Origin: CAYLVJ01 sp964501525
GTDB lineage: Bacteria; Patescibacteriota; Minisyncoccia; Minisyncoccales; CAYTKG01
Direction: 5' to 3'
Assembly (NCBI GenBank): GCA_964501525.1
Contig: CAZCSI010000017.1
Span: 1-10,797, forward strand
Length of the DNA stretch: 10,797 bases
Below are positions 1-6,018 of the stretch, in pieces (position 1 is the stretch's first letter; each line of letters begins with the position of its first letter). A model generated the notes under the pieces. The model was not told the origin of the DNA. It made no database searches and saw nothing but the letters and a program-made list of their open reading frames with translations. The position numbers were made by a program, and so were the translations under genes.

Positions 1-5
1 CAAAG

Positions 6-34
6 TAAAATCCCCAGAAAAACTGGGGATTTTT
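6..34 (-). terminator. Intrinsic terminator of the tRNA operon
   Basis: A perfect stem pairs positions 7-17 with 23-33 around a five-base loop (18-22). The core is ATCCCCAG/CTGGGGAT. Read on the minus strand, the hairpin is followed by TTTTA, and it begins about 10 bases after the 3' end of tRNA-Asp, so it fits as the end of the tRNA transcript. The flanking A and T runs make it nearly symmetrical, so it could also stop a convergent plus-strand transcript entering from outside the window. Confidence 0.88.
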
Positions 35-43
35 ACTACAAAC

Positions 44-120
44 TGGCGGGGACGACCGGATTTGAACCGGCGATCTCGGCCTTGACAGAGCCGCGCTTTA
101 ACCAGCTAAGCTACGTCCCC
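44..120 (-). tRNA. tRNA-Asp (anticodon GTC)
   Basis: A complete cloverleaf folds on the minus strand. The acceptor stem is GGGGACG/CGTCCCC. The D stem is GCTT/AAGC with G18G19 in the loop. The anticodon stem is CGGCT/GGCCG around loop CTGTCAA, which places GTC at 34-36. The T stem is GCCGG/CCGGT with loop TTCAAAT. The discriminator base is G, as expected for tRNA-Asp, and CCA is encoded at 44-46. It is the last gene of the tRNA operon, 7 bases after tRNA-Met and just before the terminator. Confidence 0.96.
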
Positions 121-127
121 AACCTAG

Positions 128-200
128 TGCCAGGAGTGAGAATCGAACTCACGACCACTCGCTTATGAAACGAGCGCTACTACCACTGAGCTATCCTGGC
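128..200 (-). tRNA. tRNA-Met (anticodon CAT), elongator type or Ile2
   Basis: The acceptor stem is GCCAGGA/TCCTGGC with discriminator A. The D arm is GCTC/TAGC with a C13-T22 mismatch. The anticodon stem is CTCGT/GCGAG around loop TTCATAA (anticodon CAT). The T stem is GTGAG/CTCAC with loop TTCGATT. The 1-72 pair is G-C and the stem lacks the G-C run below the anticodon loop, so it is not the initiator. A CAT anticodon can belong either to elongator Met or to the Ile tRNA whose C34 is changed to lysidine, and I cannot separate these by eye. CCA is not encoded: the bases after A73 are CTA, so a CCA-adding enzyme is needed. Confidence 0.93.
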
Positions 201-221
201 CGTTCATCATTAATCTTCAAA

Positions 222-908
222 TCAAAACTTTTTTTCCGCCTCATCTGCAATTTTAAATATAGCTCCCATCATCTTATGAAACATGTTGCTACTTTTTCTC
301 ACGATAACCATAGCGGTGCCGTAATGCTCTTCGAAGTTGTTATAAACTTTTTTATTCTTCGCCTTAATCAAAGTAGTCTTAGTAAACTGCTCTTTAGGAA
401 TTCCCGTTAGTTCTGACCAAAAAGTTTCTACCTCAGAGACCCTGTTTTTATGAATCTGATTTATGTGGATATGAAGCGTGAGTTCCTCTTGAGAAACCCC
501 CCATGAAATAGTTAGCCACTTTATGACAAACTTTATTAAAACAGGATCGGAGTTAGAAACTTTAACTCTTCCTCCTTTAGCCCCGTCTCCCCAATACAAA
601 CCTAAACCAAAAAGCATTAAATCCCTTTCGGTAAGACCTCCTATCGACTCCCTTCCCTTCTTTTTCAATTGATTAATCTCTTTTAACCGTTTTTCTCTTT
701 GAACCCTCGCCCCCTTCAATCTTCCCCGATAACGCCCTTTCTTCATTCTTTCATCAAGCCGTTTGATTTGTTTAGGTGTAAGCTTGATGTCCCGACACCA
801 TATACTTACACTGCTTTTAGAAGCGTTGATCTTATCTGCTATTTCTCTAATACTTTCACCCTTTCTTCGTAATTCTCTCGCCTTATTTTTTTTCTTTGGC
901 TTAGCCAT
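222..908 (-). CDS. HTH and LAGLIDADG-like domain protein
   Basis: A 228-residue basic protein. Residues about 10-42 form a predicted helix-turn-helix (ESIREIADKINASKSSVSIW), similar to the recognition part of resolvase/Trp-repressor type folds. A Lys/Arg-rich linker follows (about 43-90). Residues 99-112 (LFGLGLYWGDGAKG) resemble a single LAGLIDADG helix with the usual acidic residue (D108) before Gly, and the following KVSNSDPVLIKF stretch fits the beta-strand part of that fold. One motif implies a homodimer. The family is known from homing endonucleases and from the WhiA-type regulators derived from them; which this is cannot be told from sequence. It lies between tRNA-fMet (58 bases upstream) and tRNA-Met (21 bases downstream) and is probably cotranscribed with them. 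The ATG is preceded by TATCCTTGGTTC, with no Shine-Dalgarno match. Alternative: a DNA-binding regulator without nuclease activity. Confidence 0.8.
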   Translation of the reverse strand: MAKPKKKNKARELRRKGESIREIADKINASKSSVSIWCRDIKLTPKQIKRLDERMKKGRYRGRLKGARVQREKRLKEINQLKKKGRESIGGLTERDLMLFGLGLYWGDGAKGGRVKVSNSDPVLIKFVIKWLTISWGVSQEELTLHIHINQIHKNRVSEVETFWSELTGIPKEQFTKTTLIKAKNKKVYNNFEEHYGTAMVIVRKSSNMFHKMMGAIFKIADEAEKKF

Positions 909-966
909 GAACCAAGGATATAAATATTCTCTATCATTGTACCCTCGGTTCTTAAATAAAACAATG

Positions 967-1037
967 TTGCGGGGTCTGGAGTTGCACCAGAACCACCAGG
1001 TTATGAGCCTGGTAACCTACTGTTAGTCCACCCCGCG
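967..1037 (-). tRNA. Initiator tRNA-fMet (anticodon CAT)
   Basis: The acceptor is CGCGGGG/CCCCGCA, leaving C1 and A72 unpaired, the hallmark of bacterial initiators. A11-T24 in the D stem is a second initiator signature. The anticodon loop is CTCATAA on stem CCAGG/CCTGG. Oddities: the D loop is AACAGTA, so position 18 is A rather than G; the T loop is TGCAACT, so position 55 is G rather than T; and the third anticodon-stem pair (29-41) is A-T instead of the usual G-C. G19 and C56 are kept. CCA is not encoded (CAT follows A73). It is the first gene after a strong promoter. Identity is firm; whether the loop changes alter function is unknown. Confidence 0.94.
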
Positions 1038-1051
1038 TCAGTTACTTTTAT

Positions 1052-1080
1052 ATTCTACAGTATCAATAAGGTTTAGTCAA
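1052..1080 (-). promoter_or_regulatory. Sigma70-type promoter of the tRNA-fMet operon
   Basis: On the minus strand, TTGACT (1075-1080) is followed after exactly 17 bases by TAGAAT (1052-1057). Each box differs from consensus at one position. The first tRNA base is at 1037, 14 bases beyond the -10 box, leaving a 5' leader of about 6-8 bases. This is the best promoter match in the window and suits a highly expressed tRNA unit. Confidence 0.88.
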
Positions 1081-1111
1081 CAGCAACTTTAATTTAAAAA
1101 AAGAATCTGCT

Positions 1112-1140
1112 TAAAAAATAAACGAAGCTGGAAAGCTTCG
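1112..1140 (-). terminator. Intrinsic terminator after the membrane protein gene
   Basis: On the minus strand CGAAGCT (1134-1140) pairs perfectly with AGCTTCG (1123-1129) around a TTCC tetraloop (1130-1133), followed by TTTATTTTTTAA. It begins 25 bases after the stop codon at 1166 and lies about 30 bases before the -35 box of the tRNA promoter, so it separates the two transcription units. Confidence 0.88.
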
Positions 1141-1165
1141 CCTCCATTTTTTATTAATGGTTGTT

Positions 1166-1687
1166 TTAGTCTAAAGCGTCCAGCCGATGAAAAGTCTGCT
1201 CATAGGTATCAATAGCCCAGCGTGCCTTATCCAATGAAAGCTTGTAGTCAGGGTCGTGGACAATGTCACTGCAAAGCTGGTGAGCCTTTTTTAACTCTTC
1301 CTTGTTGGGTAAAACGCTGTCCGGCACCTTGCTCAACCTCTCTTCCACATTCTTTCCGGTATAAGCACATCTTTTCAAAACCTCCTCCAGCATCTCATCC
1401 GCCTCTATAACAGCCAGCTTGTTTTCGCTCTCCCATCCTTTTTCCAGCCGCTTCTTAACCGTCTCCCATTTTTTAACGAACTGGGCCGCTTCATAAGCAG
1501 TGGTTTGGAAAAACTCGGAAGCTGCTTTCATTTTCCCGATCCTGGCCCACCTTGTTTTATAGCGGGCATAGATAATAACCCCGGCTAAAAAAGCGGAGGC
1601 AGCAATAAAGATATACTTAACCAGAACCACTCCGGCCCGAAACGACGGCTCTATGATCTGCCTTGTAATTTTTATAATCTCTTCCAT
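1166..1687 (-). CDS. Single-pass membrane protein with helical cytoplasmic domain
   Basis: A 173-residue protein with one hydrophobic segment (about residues 18-40, VVLVKYIFIAASAFLAGVII) followed by ARYKTR, which suggests a short N-terminus outside and the bulk in the cytoplasm. The C-terminal part (about 55-173) is charged and helical. Its end (HQLCSDIVHDPDYKL, then a helix ending YEQTFHRLDAL) resembles a protein type I recall from Parcubacteria in which an RNxxxH-like motif precedes that helix. Function is unknown. An in-frame GTG at 1706-1708 would add seven residues. I prefer the ATG at 1685-1687 because the extended -10 box at 1720-1728 predicts transcription starting near 1713, leaving almost no leader before the GTG. 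GGTGGAG lies upstream of the ATG but about 15 bases away, too far for a good ribosome binding site. Confidence 0.75.
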   Translation of the reverse strand: MEEIIKITRQIIEPSFRAGVVLVKYIFIAASAFLAGVIIYARYKTRWARIGKMKAASEFFQTTAYEAAQFVKKWETVKKRLEKGWESENKLAVIEADEMLEEVLKRCAYTGKNVEERLSKVPDSVLPNKEELKKAHQLCSDIVHDPDYKLSLDKARWAIDTYEQTFHRLDALD

Positions 1688-1719
1688 AATAATATCTGTT
1701 CTCTCCACCTCTTTCTATT

Positions 1720-1728
1720 ATTATAGCA
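1720..1728 (-). promoter_or_regulatory. Extended -10 promoter for the membrane protein gene
   Basis: On the minus strand TGCTATAAT (1728 to 1720) is a perfect -10 hexamer with the TG of an extended -10 element. The expected -35 position (about 1743-1748, AAGAGT) is poor, which is normal for extended -10 promoters. The element sits at the very end of gatB, so the downstream gene may be transcribed independently of gatCAB. Confidence 0.55.
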
Positions 1729-3063
1729 TCAAATGTTTTCCAACTCTTCTCTTAGCAGCTGCCGCGCCTTGTCTCCCTTGGCTTTGCCTCGGGTTGCTTT
1801 CATCACCTGACCCATTAAAAAACCAACCGACTCTTTTTTACCTTTTTTAAAATCCGCTACTGCTTCTGCGTTATTTTTAATTACTTCCTGGATCACTGAA
1901 CGCAGCTCATCGTCATCCGATATTTTTGACCTCTGCCTTTCAATCAACAACTCGACCATCTCCTCCGGTGAGAGCTGGTCTATATCCACCCTTTTGTTAA
2001 CGATAATTTTGGCGATTTTTAACGCAGAAAGGTTTTCTTTTTCGGCTGCCTTCACCGCTTTTTCAAAATACAAAGCAGTTTCTTTTTTATCGGTCAAAAC
2101 GCGGGCGTTGTGAGCTCCAACCTTATACTCTTTCTCAAACCTTTCTCTTTTTTCTTGCGGCAGCTCCGGTATCCTCTTCTTCAAAGCTTGCACCTCTTTT
2201 TCTGTCCAGCGGATGGGCGGAATGTCCGGCTCCGGAAAATACCGGTAATCGTGCGCCATCTCTTTAAAACGCTGAGAAAAGGTCTTCCCTTGACTGGGGT
2301 CAAACCCTCTTGTTTCCTGTTCAGGTGTTTTCCCGGAATTAAGTATTTTCTTTTGCCTCTCTATCTCGTACTCGACAGCATCTCTCACAAATTTAAAGGA
2401 GTTGAGGTTTTTAACCTCCACCTTGTAGTCAGAAAGCTCTTTCTCTCCTTTCTTTCTCAAGCTGATGTTAACTTCACAACGCATACTCCCTTTTTCCATA
2501 TCGCAGTCGGAAACTTCAAGGTAGCGTATTATCTGCTGCAGGTTTTTAAGATATGAAACAGCCTGCTCAGAGGAACGGATCTCCGGCTCGGACACGATCT
2601 CAACCAAAGGAACTCCGGAGCGGTTGAAATCCACAAGAGTGAACTTTTGCTGACCCTTTTCCCTGTGAACCAGCTTGCCCGTATCTTCCTCCATGTGGAC
2701 CCGGTTGACCCTTATTTTTTTCTGCACACCGCCTTTCTCAACAACAACCTCTCCTCCCGAACAAAAAGGCATGTCGTATTGAGAAATCTGGTAGCCCTTG
2801 GCCAGGTCCGGATAAAAATAGTGCTTTCTATCAAACTTTGACTGCTCGGCTACGGTCGAGTTCAGGGCCAGACCGATCATCAAACACCATTCTATCGCCC
2901 TGCGGTTGGGAACCGGCAAGGCACCCGGAAGGCCCAGACAGACCGGACAGGTGTGAGTGTTGGGTTCAACATTAAAGTGGCTGGCTGAACAGCCGCAAAA
3001 CATTTTAGAATCCGTAGCCAGCTCTACATGCACCTCCATTCCAATTATTGGTTCATAAGACAT
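1729..3063 (-). CDS. gatB: Asp-tRNA(Asn)/Glu-tRNA(Gln) amidotransferase subunit B
   Basis: GatB is the kinase and tRNA-binding subunit of GatCAB. It phosphorylates the carboxylate of Glu or Asp mischarged on tRNA-Gln or tRNA-Asn and completes amidation with ammonia channelled from GatA. Diagnostic features are the N-terminal IGMEVHVELATDSKMF segment, a zinc site (C23, C25, C39, C42 in CGC and CPVC), HYFYPDLAKGYQISQYD, and a GTPF/YqeY-type tail (about residues 300-444) ending in GFLMGQVMKATRGKA. At 444 residues it is slightly shorter than the usual 475 or so, but both ends are intact, so it looks complete. The ATG is preceded by AAAAAAAGAAA with no Shine-Dalgarno, 10 bases after a perfect palindrome. 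It follows gatA by 63 bases; this C-A-B order is common. Confidence 0.97.
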   Translation of the reverse strand: MSYEPIIGMEVHVELATDSKMFCGCSASHFNVEPNTHTCPVCLGLPGALPVPNRRAIEWCLMIGLALNSTVAEQSKFDRKHYFYPDLAKGYQISQYDMPFCSGGEVVVEKGGVQKKIRVNRVHMEEDTGKLVHREKGQQKFTLVDFNRSGVPLVEIVSEPEIRSSEQAVSYLKNLQQIIRYLEVSDCDMEKGSMRCEVNISLRKKGEKELSDYKVEVKNLNSFKFVRDAVEYEIERQKKILNSGKTPEQETRGFDPSQGKTFSQRFKEMAHDYRYFPEPDIPPIRWTEKEVQALKKRIPELPQEKRERFEKEYKVGAHNARVLTDKKETALYFEKAVKAAEKENLSALKIAKIIVNKRVDIDQLSPEEMVELLIERQRSKISDDDELRSVIQEVIKNNAEAVADFKKGKKESVGFLMGQVMKATRGKAKGDKARQLLREELENI

Positions 3064-3073
3064 TTTCTTTTTT

Positions 3074-3096
3074 TGTGCAATACCAGGTATTGCACA
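3074..3096. repeat. 23-bp perfect palindrome between gatA and gatB
   Basis: TGTGCAATACC (3074-3084) and GGTATTGCACA (3086-3096) are perfect reverse complements around a single central base (3085). As RNA it gives a 10-bp hairpin with a three-base loop, ending 10 bases before the gatB ATG. On the minus strand it is followed by A residues and on the plus strand by GATT, so it is not an intrinsic terminator. It could be an operator for a dimeric regulator, a translational or RNA-processing element of gatB, or a short interspersed repeat. Confidence 0.8.
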
Positions 3097-3126
3097 GATT
3101 AAAGGCGGGTTCCGAAAATTAGGTTT

Positions 3127-4539
3127 TTAAGGGGTTCTGTTGTGCCAGTCAGTAAGCTGTTGATATCTGTGGGCCGCCTCCAGCAACAACCCCTCGCTCC
3201 ACTGGGGCCCCACAATCTGCATCCCCACCGGAAGCCCTGCTTGAGTAAAACCGCAGGGAACACTTATCCCGGGCAGGCCGGCTAAAGAGCTGGCCTCAAC
3301 CAATATGTCCTGCATCTCTCCGAACATCGGGTCCTTGTCGGCCGCTCCCAGTTTCAGGGCAGGGGTAGGTGTGGTAGGAGCGATAAGAAGGTCAACTTCT
3401 TTAAAAACTCTTTCAAAATCAGAGCAGATTAAACTTCTTACCTTTTGAGCTTTTTTGTAATACTTGTCATAATAGCCGGCAGAAAGAGCATAGGTTCCGA
3501 GCATTACTCTTCTTTTAGCCTCGTCTCCGAAAAAAGTACGGTCTCTGCCGTAACGGACCCCGTCGTATCGAGCCAGGTTGGAACTTACCTCCGAGCGCTG
3601 AACAACCGTATAAACAGCTACGGAATACTTGGGATCTAAAAGATCAACCTCTTCAACCTGTGCTCCTGCTTTTTCAAGCCGGTCCACTGCCTGTCGTACA
3701 CTTTTCTCCACCTCTTCATCCAGGCCGTCAAAAAAATAAGTGCGGGGCAGGCCGATAACGAGTTTCTTTAAAGAAACGCTCCCCAGTGAAAAAGAAAAAT
3801 CTCTTTTAGCAGTCGTGGCATCTTTTTCATCTCTGCCCGATAAAGCCCTGACCACCAGCAAGGCGTCTTCCGCCGTTTTAGTCAAGGGTCCGGGGCAGTC
3901 TAAAGAAGAACCCATAGCAATGACTCCGTAACGGCTTACCCGGCCGTAAGTGGGTTTGAACCCGGTGACACCACACCAAGAAGCCGGCTGCCGAATAGAG
4001 CCGGCTGTTTCACTCCCTATGGCAAATACGGTCTGATGAGCGGCTACGGAGGCAGCCGAGCCTCCGGAAGAACCGCCCGGCGTCCTGTCCGTATCCCAGG
4101 GATTCCTGGTGGTGTAAAAATCGGAGGTCTCTGTAGACGAACCGTGGGCCCAGGCATCCATATTTGTTTTACCTAAAACAACAGCTCCTGCTTTTTTAAG
4201 AAGCTTTACAACAGTGGCGTCGTAAACGGGTGTGTAGTTTTCCAAAACCTTTGAAGAGGCAGTTGTTCTCAACCCCTTGGTACAGAAATTGTCCTTGATA
4301 GCAGCGGGAACACCTGTTAAGGGCTCTTTTTCCCAGACCTCGGGATTGTTTTTTATAGCCTTGTCAGCTTCCCGTGCCTGCTCCAGAACATAATCCTGAG
4401 GCACGGTGACAAAGCTTTTTAATCTGTCCCCTGTTTCTTCTATCTGCTGCAAACAGGCCTCAGCCAGCTCAAGAGAGCTGAATTTTTTATTCTTCAGCCC
4501 CTCCAGCGCCTGCTTTATTGTCAGCTGATTCAGCTTCAT
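3127..4539 (-). CDS. gatA: Asp-tRNA(Asn)/Glu-tRNA(Gln) amidotransferase subunit A
   Basis: GatA is the glutaminase subunit of GatCAB, releasing ammonia from glutamine for transfer to mischarged tRNA. It is a full-length 470-residue amidase-signature enzyme. The Ser-cisSer-Lys triad is visible as K82 (AAIKDN), S157 (TPGGSSGGSAAS) and S181 (GSETAGSIRQPAS). Their spacing of 75 and 24 residues matches the characterised enzyme of Staphylococcus aureus (K79, S154, S178). The nucleophile motif reads TAGS instead of the usual TGGS. Other family blocks present are GVPAAIKDNFCTKG, GKTNMDAWAHGSS and the C-terminal GLPVGMQIVGP. The ATG overlaps the gatC stop by four bases (ATGA), so translation is probably coupled; no Shine-Dalgarno is visible. 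Confidence 0.97.
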   Translation of the reverse strand: MKLNQLTIKQALEGLKNKKFSSLELAEACLQQIEETGDRLKSFVTVPQDYVLEQAREADKAIKNNPEVWEKEPLTGVPAAIKDNFCTKGLRTTASSKVLENYTPVYDATVVKLLKKAGAVVLGKTNMDAWAHGSSTETSDFYTTRNPWDTDRTPGGSSGGSAASVAAHQTVFAIGSETAGSIRQPASWCGVTGFKPTYGRVSRYGVIAMGSSLDCPGPLTKTAEDALLVVRALSGRDEKDATTAKRDFSFSLGSVSLKKLVIGLPRTYFFDGLDEEVEKSVRQAVDRLEKAGAQVEEVDLLDPKYSVAVYTVVQRSEVSSNLARYDGVRYGRDRTFFGDEAKRRVMLGTYALSAGYYDKYYKKAQKVRSLICSDFERVFKEVDLLIAPTTPTPALKLGAADKDPMFGEMQDILVEASSLAGLPGISVPCGFTQAGLPVGMQIVGPQWSEGLLLEAAHRYQQLTDWHNRTP

Positions 4540-4820
4540 CCAAAAATAGATTTGACCTTAAAATACCCCTTATATGATTTTTCTGTACCGGAAAGCGCTT
4601 GCTTTTGAGAGATGGAGCTTGTTTTTTTATCCGACCTGAAAACATCTTCCAGTCCTGTAACCTGAGAGGTAGGCTCCACCCCTTTTGTGTCCAGCTCCTC
4701 TAAAACCTCTATGTACGCCAAAGTCTCACCCAGCTCTTTTCTGAACTTATCCACCTCCTCGCTGCTCAGATTAAGCTGGGCCAAACGGGCAATATGCTTT
4801 ACTTCTTCCTCAGACAGCAT
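4536..4820 (-). CDS. gatC: Asp-tRNA(Asn)/Glu-tRNA(Gln) amidotransferase subunit C
   Basis: GatC is the small subunit that wraps between GatA and GatB and stabilises the complex. At 94 residues the length is typical. The family pattern is clear: an N-terminal VKHIARLAQLNLSSEEV helix, the middle LGETLAYIEVLEELDTKGVEPT, the VFRSDK segment and the C-terminal YFKVKSIFG that inserts beside GatA. It is first in gatC-gatA-gatB. The ATG is preceded by AAGCTTTATT with no Shine-Dalgarno; an AT-rich TATATT lies 10 bases upstream but has no convincing -35 partner. Confidence 0.95.
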   Translation of the reverse strand: MLSEEEVKHIARLAQLNLSSEEVDKFRKELGETLAYIEVLEELDTKGVEPTSQVTGLEDVFRSDKKTSSISQKQALSGTEKSYKGYFKVKSIFG

Positions 4821-4846
4821 AATAAAGCTTAATATACTTATAATTT

Positions 4847-4898
4847 ATTCAAAACGCTTCAGCTGCTTACAAGCGGTTTGGAAACCCGAGGCCAGCTG
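4847..4898 (-). terminator. Possible weak terminator between mreB copy 2 and gatC
   Basis: On the minus strand two copies of CAGCTG (4893-4898 and 4860-4865) can pair, enclosing a smaller GGTT/AACC hairpin (4875-4886). A TTTT run follows about five bases after the outer stem. The interior has large unpaired segments, so this is at best a weak terminator or a pause. If it does not work, gatCAB is read through from the mreB unit. Confidence 0.25.
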
Positions 4899-4900
4899 TA

Positions 4901-5983
4901 TTATTTAGGAACCTCGAGCTCTTCCGTTTCCACCAGTACTTCGCGGTATTTATCCAGGTTCTCCAAAACAAGACCCGCTCCTCTCACCACCGTGGTCATG
5001 GGGTCCTCCACCAAATGAGTGGGAATCTTGGTTTCTCTCTGAACCAGCTCCGGCAGGCCTCTGAGCAGGCTGCCTCCTCCGCAAAAATGAATACCGTTTT
5101 TCATCACATCTGCCAGCACCTCCGGCGGAGTTTCTTCAATAGTGTCCTTGATAGCCTGCACCACCTGATCAATGTTCTTCTCAAGGGCCAGATAAGCTTC
5201 TTTATTGGAAATCATTATCTCTTCCGGAAGGCCGCTCACCAGGTTTCTTCCTCTGACCGCAATCTCCTGTTTTTCTTCGGGCACAAACGCACACCCGACC
5301 TCAATCTTGACTTTTTCCGCCATCCGCGGACCGATAAGAAGATTGAATTCTTTTTGCACCCAGTGAACAATTTCCTGATTGAATTTGTCCCCTGCCATAC
5401 GAAGCCCTTTGGAAACTACTATCCCGCCCAGAGAAATAACTGCGATCTCGGTCATACCTCCTCCGATGTCTACAATAAACCGGCCCTCAGGCTGACTCAC
5501 ATCCAGCTTGGCTCCAATAGCATCCGCCATGGGCTGCTGGATGAGAAACACTTCTCTGGCGCCTGCTTTTTTAGAAACGTCCCGTACCGCTTTTTTCTCC
5601 ACCTCGGTTACTCCACAGGGGATGCTCACTACAAGGCGGGGCCGGGTGTGAATAATGCTTTTTTCACTATACACCCTTTGAATGAAATAGCGGATCATCT
5701 GCTCCGTCACCTCAAAATCGGAGATGACGCCGGACACAAGAGGCCTGGTAGCTACAATATGAGAAGGAGTTTTGCCCACCATTTCCCGGGCCTCCTCTCC
5801 TATAGCCAGCACCTGGCCTGTTTTCTTATTGACCGCCACTACTGAAGGTTCAAAAACAACAATACCCTCTCCTTTTACATAAACCAGAGAGTGGGCGGTG
5901 CCCAGGTCAATAGCCATATCCTTGGAGATATAGGAGAAGAAACGTTCTTTGATTTTGCTTAAGTTTTTTAAATTATCAATCAT
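4901..5983 (-). CDS. mreB: Rod-shape actin homologue MreB, copy 2 (altered active site)
   Basis: A bacterial actin that forms membrane-bound filaments guiding lateral wall synthesis. It has 360 residues. The N-terminus (about 1-20, rich in L, K, I, F) can form an amphipathic membrane-binding helix, as in Gram-negative MreB. The phosphate-1 loop is MAIDLGTAHS (23-32). Phosphate-2 is VDIGGGMTEIAVISLGG (171-187). The adenosine motif is HFCGGGSLLRGL (299-310). Position 150, normally Glu in EPMAAAIG, is Gln (QQPMADAIG), and M177 replaces the first Thr of GGGTTE. By alignment these are the two residues proposed to position the attacking water in Caulobacter MreB (E140, T167). The protein should still bind ATP but may hydrolyse it slowly or differently. 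A second MreB gene lies about 2.6 kb upstream; holB, frr and rseP lie between. There is no Shine-Dalgarno. Confidence 0.93.
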   Translation of the reverse strand: MIDNLKNLSKIKERFFSYISKDMAIDLGTAHSLVYVKGEGIVVFEPSVVAVNKKTGQVLAIGEEAREMVGKTPSHIVATRPLVSGVISDFEVTEQMIRYFIQRVYSEKSIIHTRPRLVVSIPCGVTEVEKKAVRDVSKKAGAREVFLIQQPMADAIGAKLDVSQPEGRFIVDIGGGMTEIAVISLGGIVVSKGLRMAGDKFNQEIVHWVQKEFNLLIGPRMAEKVKIEVGCAFVPEEKQEIAVRGRNLVSGLPEEIMISNKEAYLALEKNIDQVVQAIKDTIEETPPEVLADVMKNGIHFCGGGSLLRGLPELVQRETKIPTHLVEDPMTTVVRGAGLVLENLDKYREVLVETEELEVPK

Positions 5984-5991
5984 AACGAAAT

Positions 5992-6018
5992 TTTATACCC
6001 CATTTTATAAGCTTATAA
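5992..6018 (-). promoter_or_regulatory. Candidate -10 box and palindrome before mreB copy 2
   Basis: On the minus strand GGGGTATAAA places TATAAA (5992-5997) eight bases before the mreB ATG, so transcription from it would start at or within a base or two of the start codon. Just upstream, TTATAAGCTTATAA (6005-6018) is a 14-bp perfect palindrome that contains the rseP stop codon. No clear -35 box is seen. AT-rich sequence gives such matches by chance, so this is tentative. Confidence 0.3.

Noticed and set aside
165..410. Plus-strand open frame starting within tRNA-Met
   Set aside because: It runs across a tRNA gene and the 3' part of the HTH/LAGLIDADG gene, with no support as a protein.
128..1037. 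Group I intron or intein hosting the LAGLIDADG-like gene
   Set aside because: Both flanking tRNAs fold completely without splicing and no adjacent gene is interrupted, so the gene is free-standing.
2110..2556. Plus-strand open frame of 148 codons opposite gatB, and similar frames opposite the other genes
   Set aside because: All lie fully within recognised conserved genes on the other strand and show no domain, ribosome site or neighbour support.
4821..4860. Promoter for gatC from TTGAAT and TATATT
   Set aside because: The two boxes are only 10 bases apart and the position 17 bases upstream of TATATT has no -35 match; AT-rich sequence alone gives such matches.
5015..5845. Plus-strand open frame of 276 codons opposite mreB copy 2
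   Set aside because: It is the antisense shadow of a clear MreB, its product is rich in His, Asn and Phe with no family resemblance, and it has no start signals. Codon bias of the real gene explains its openness.
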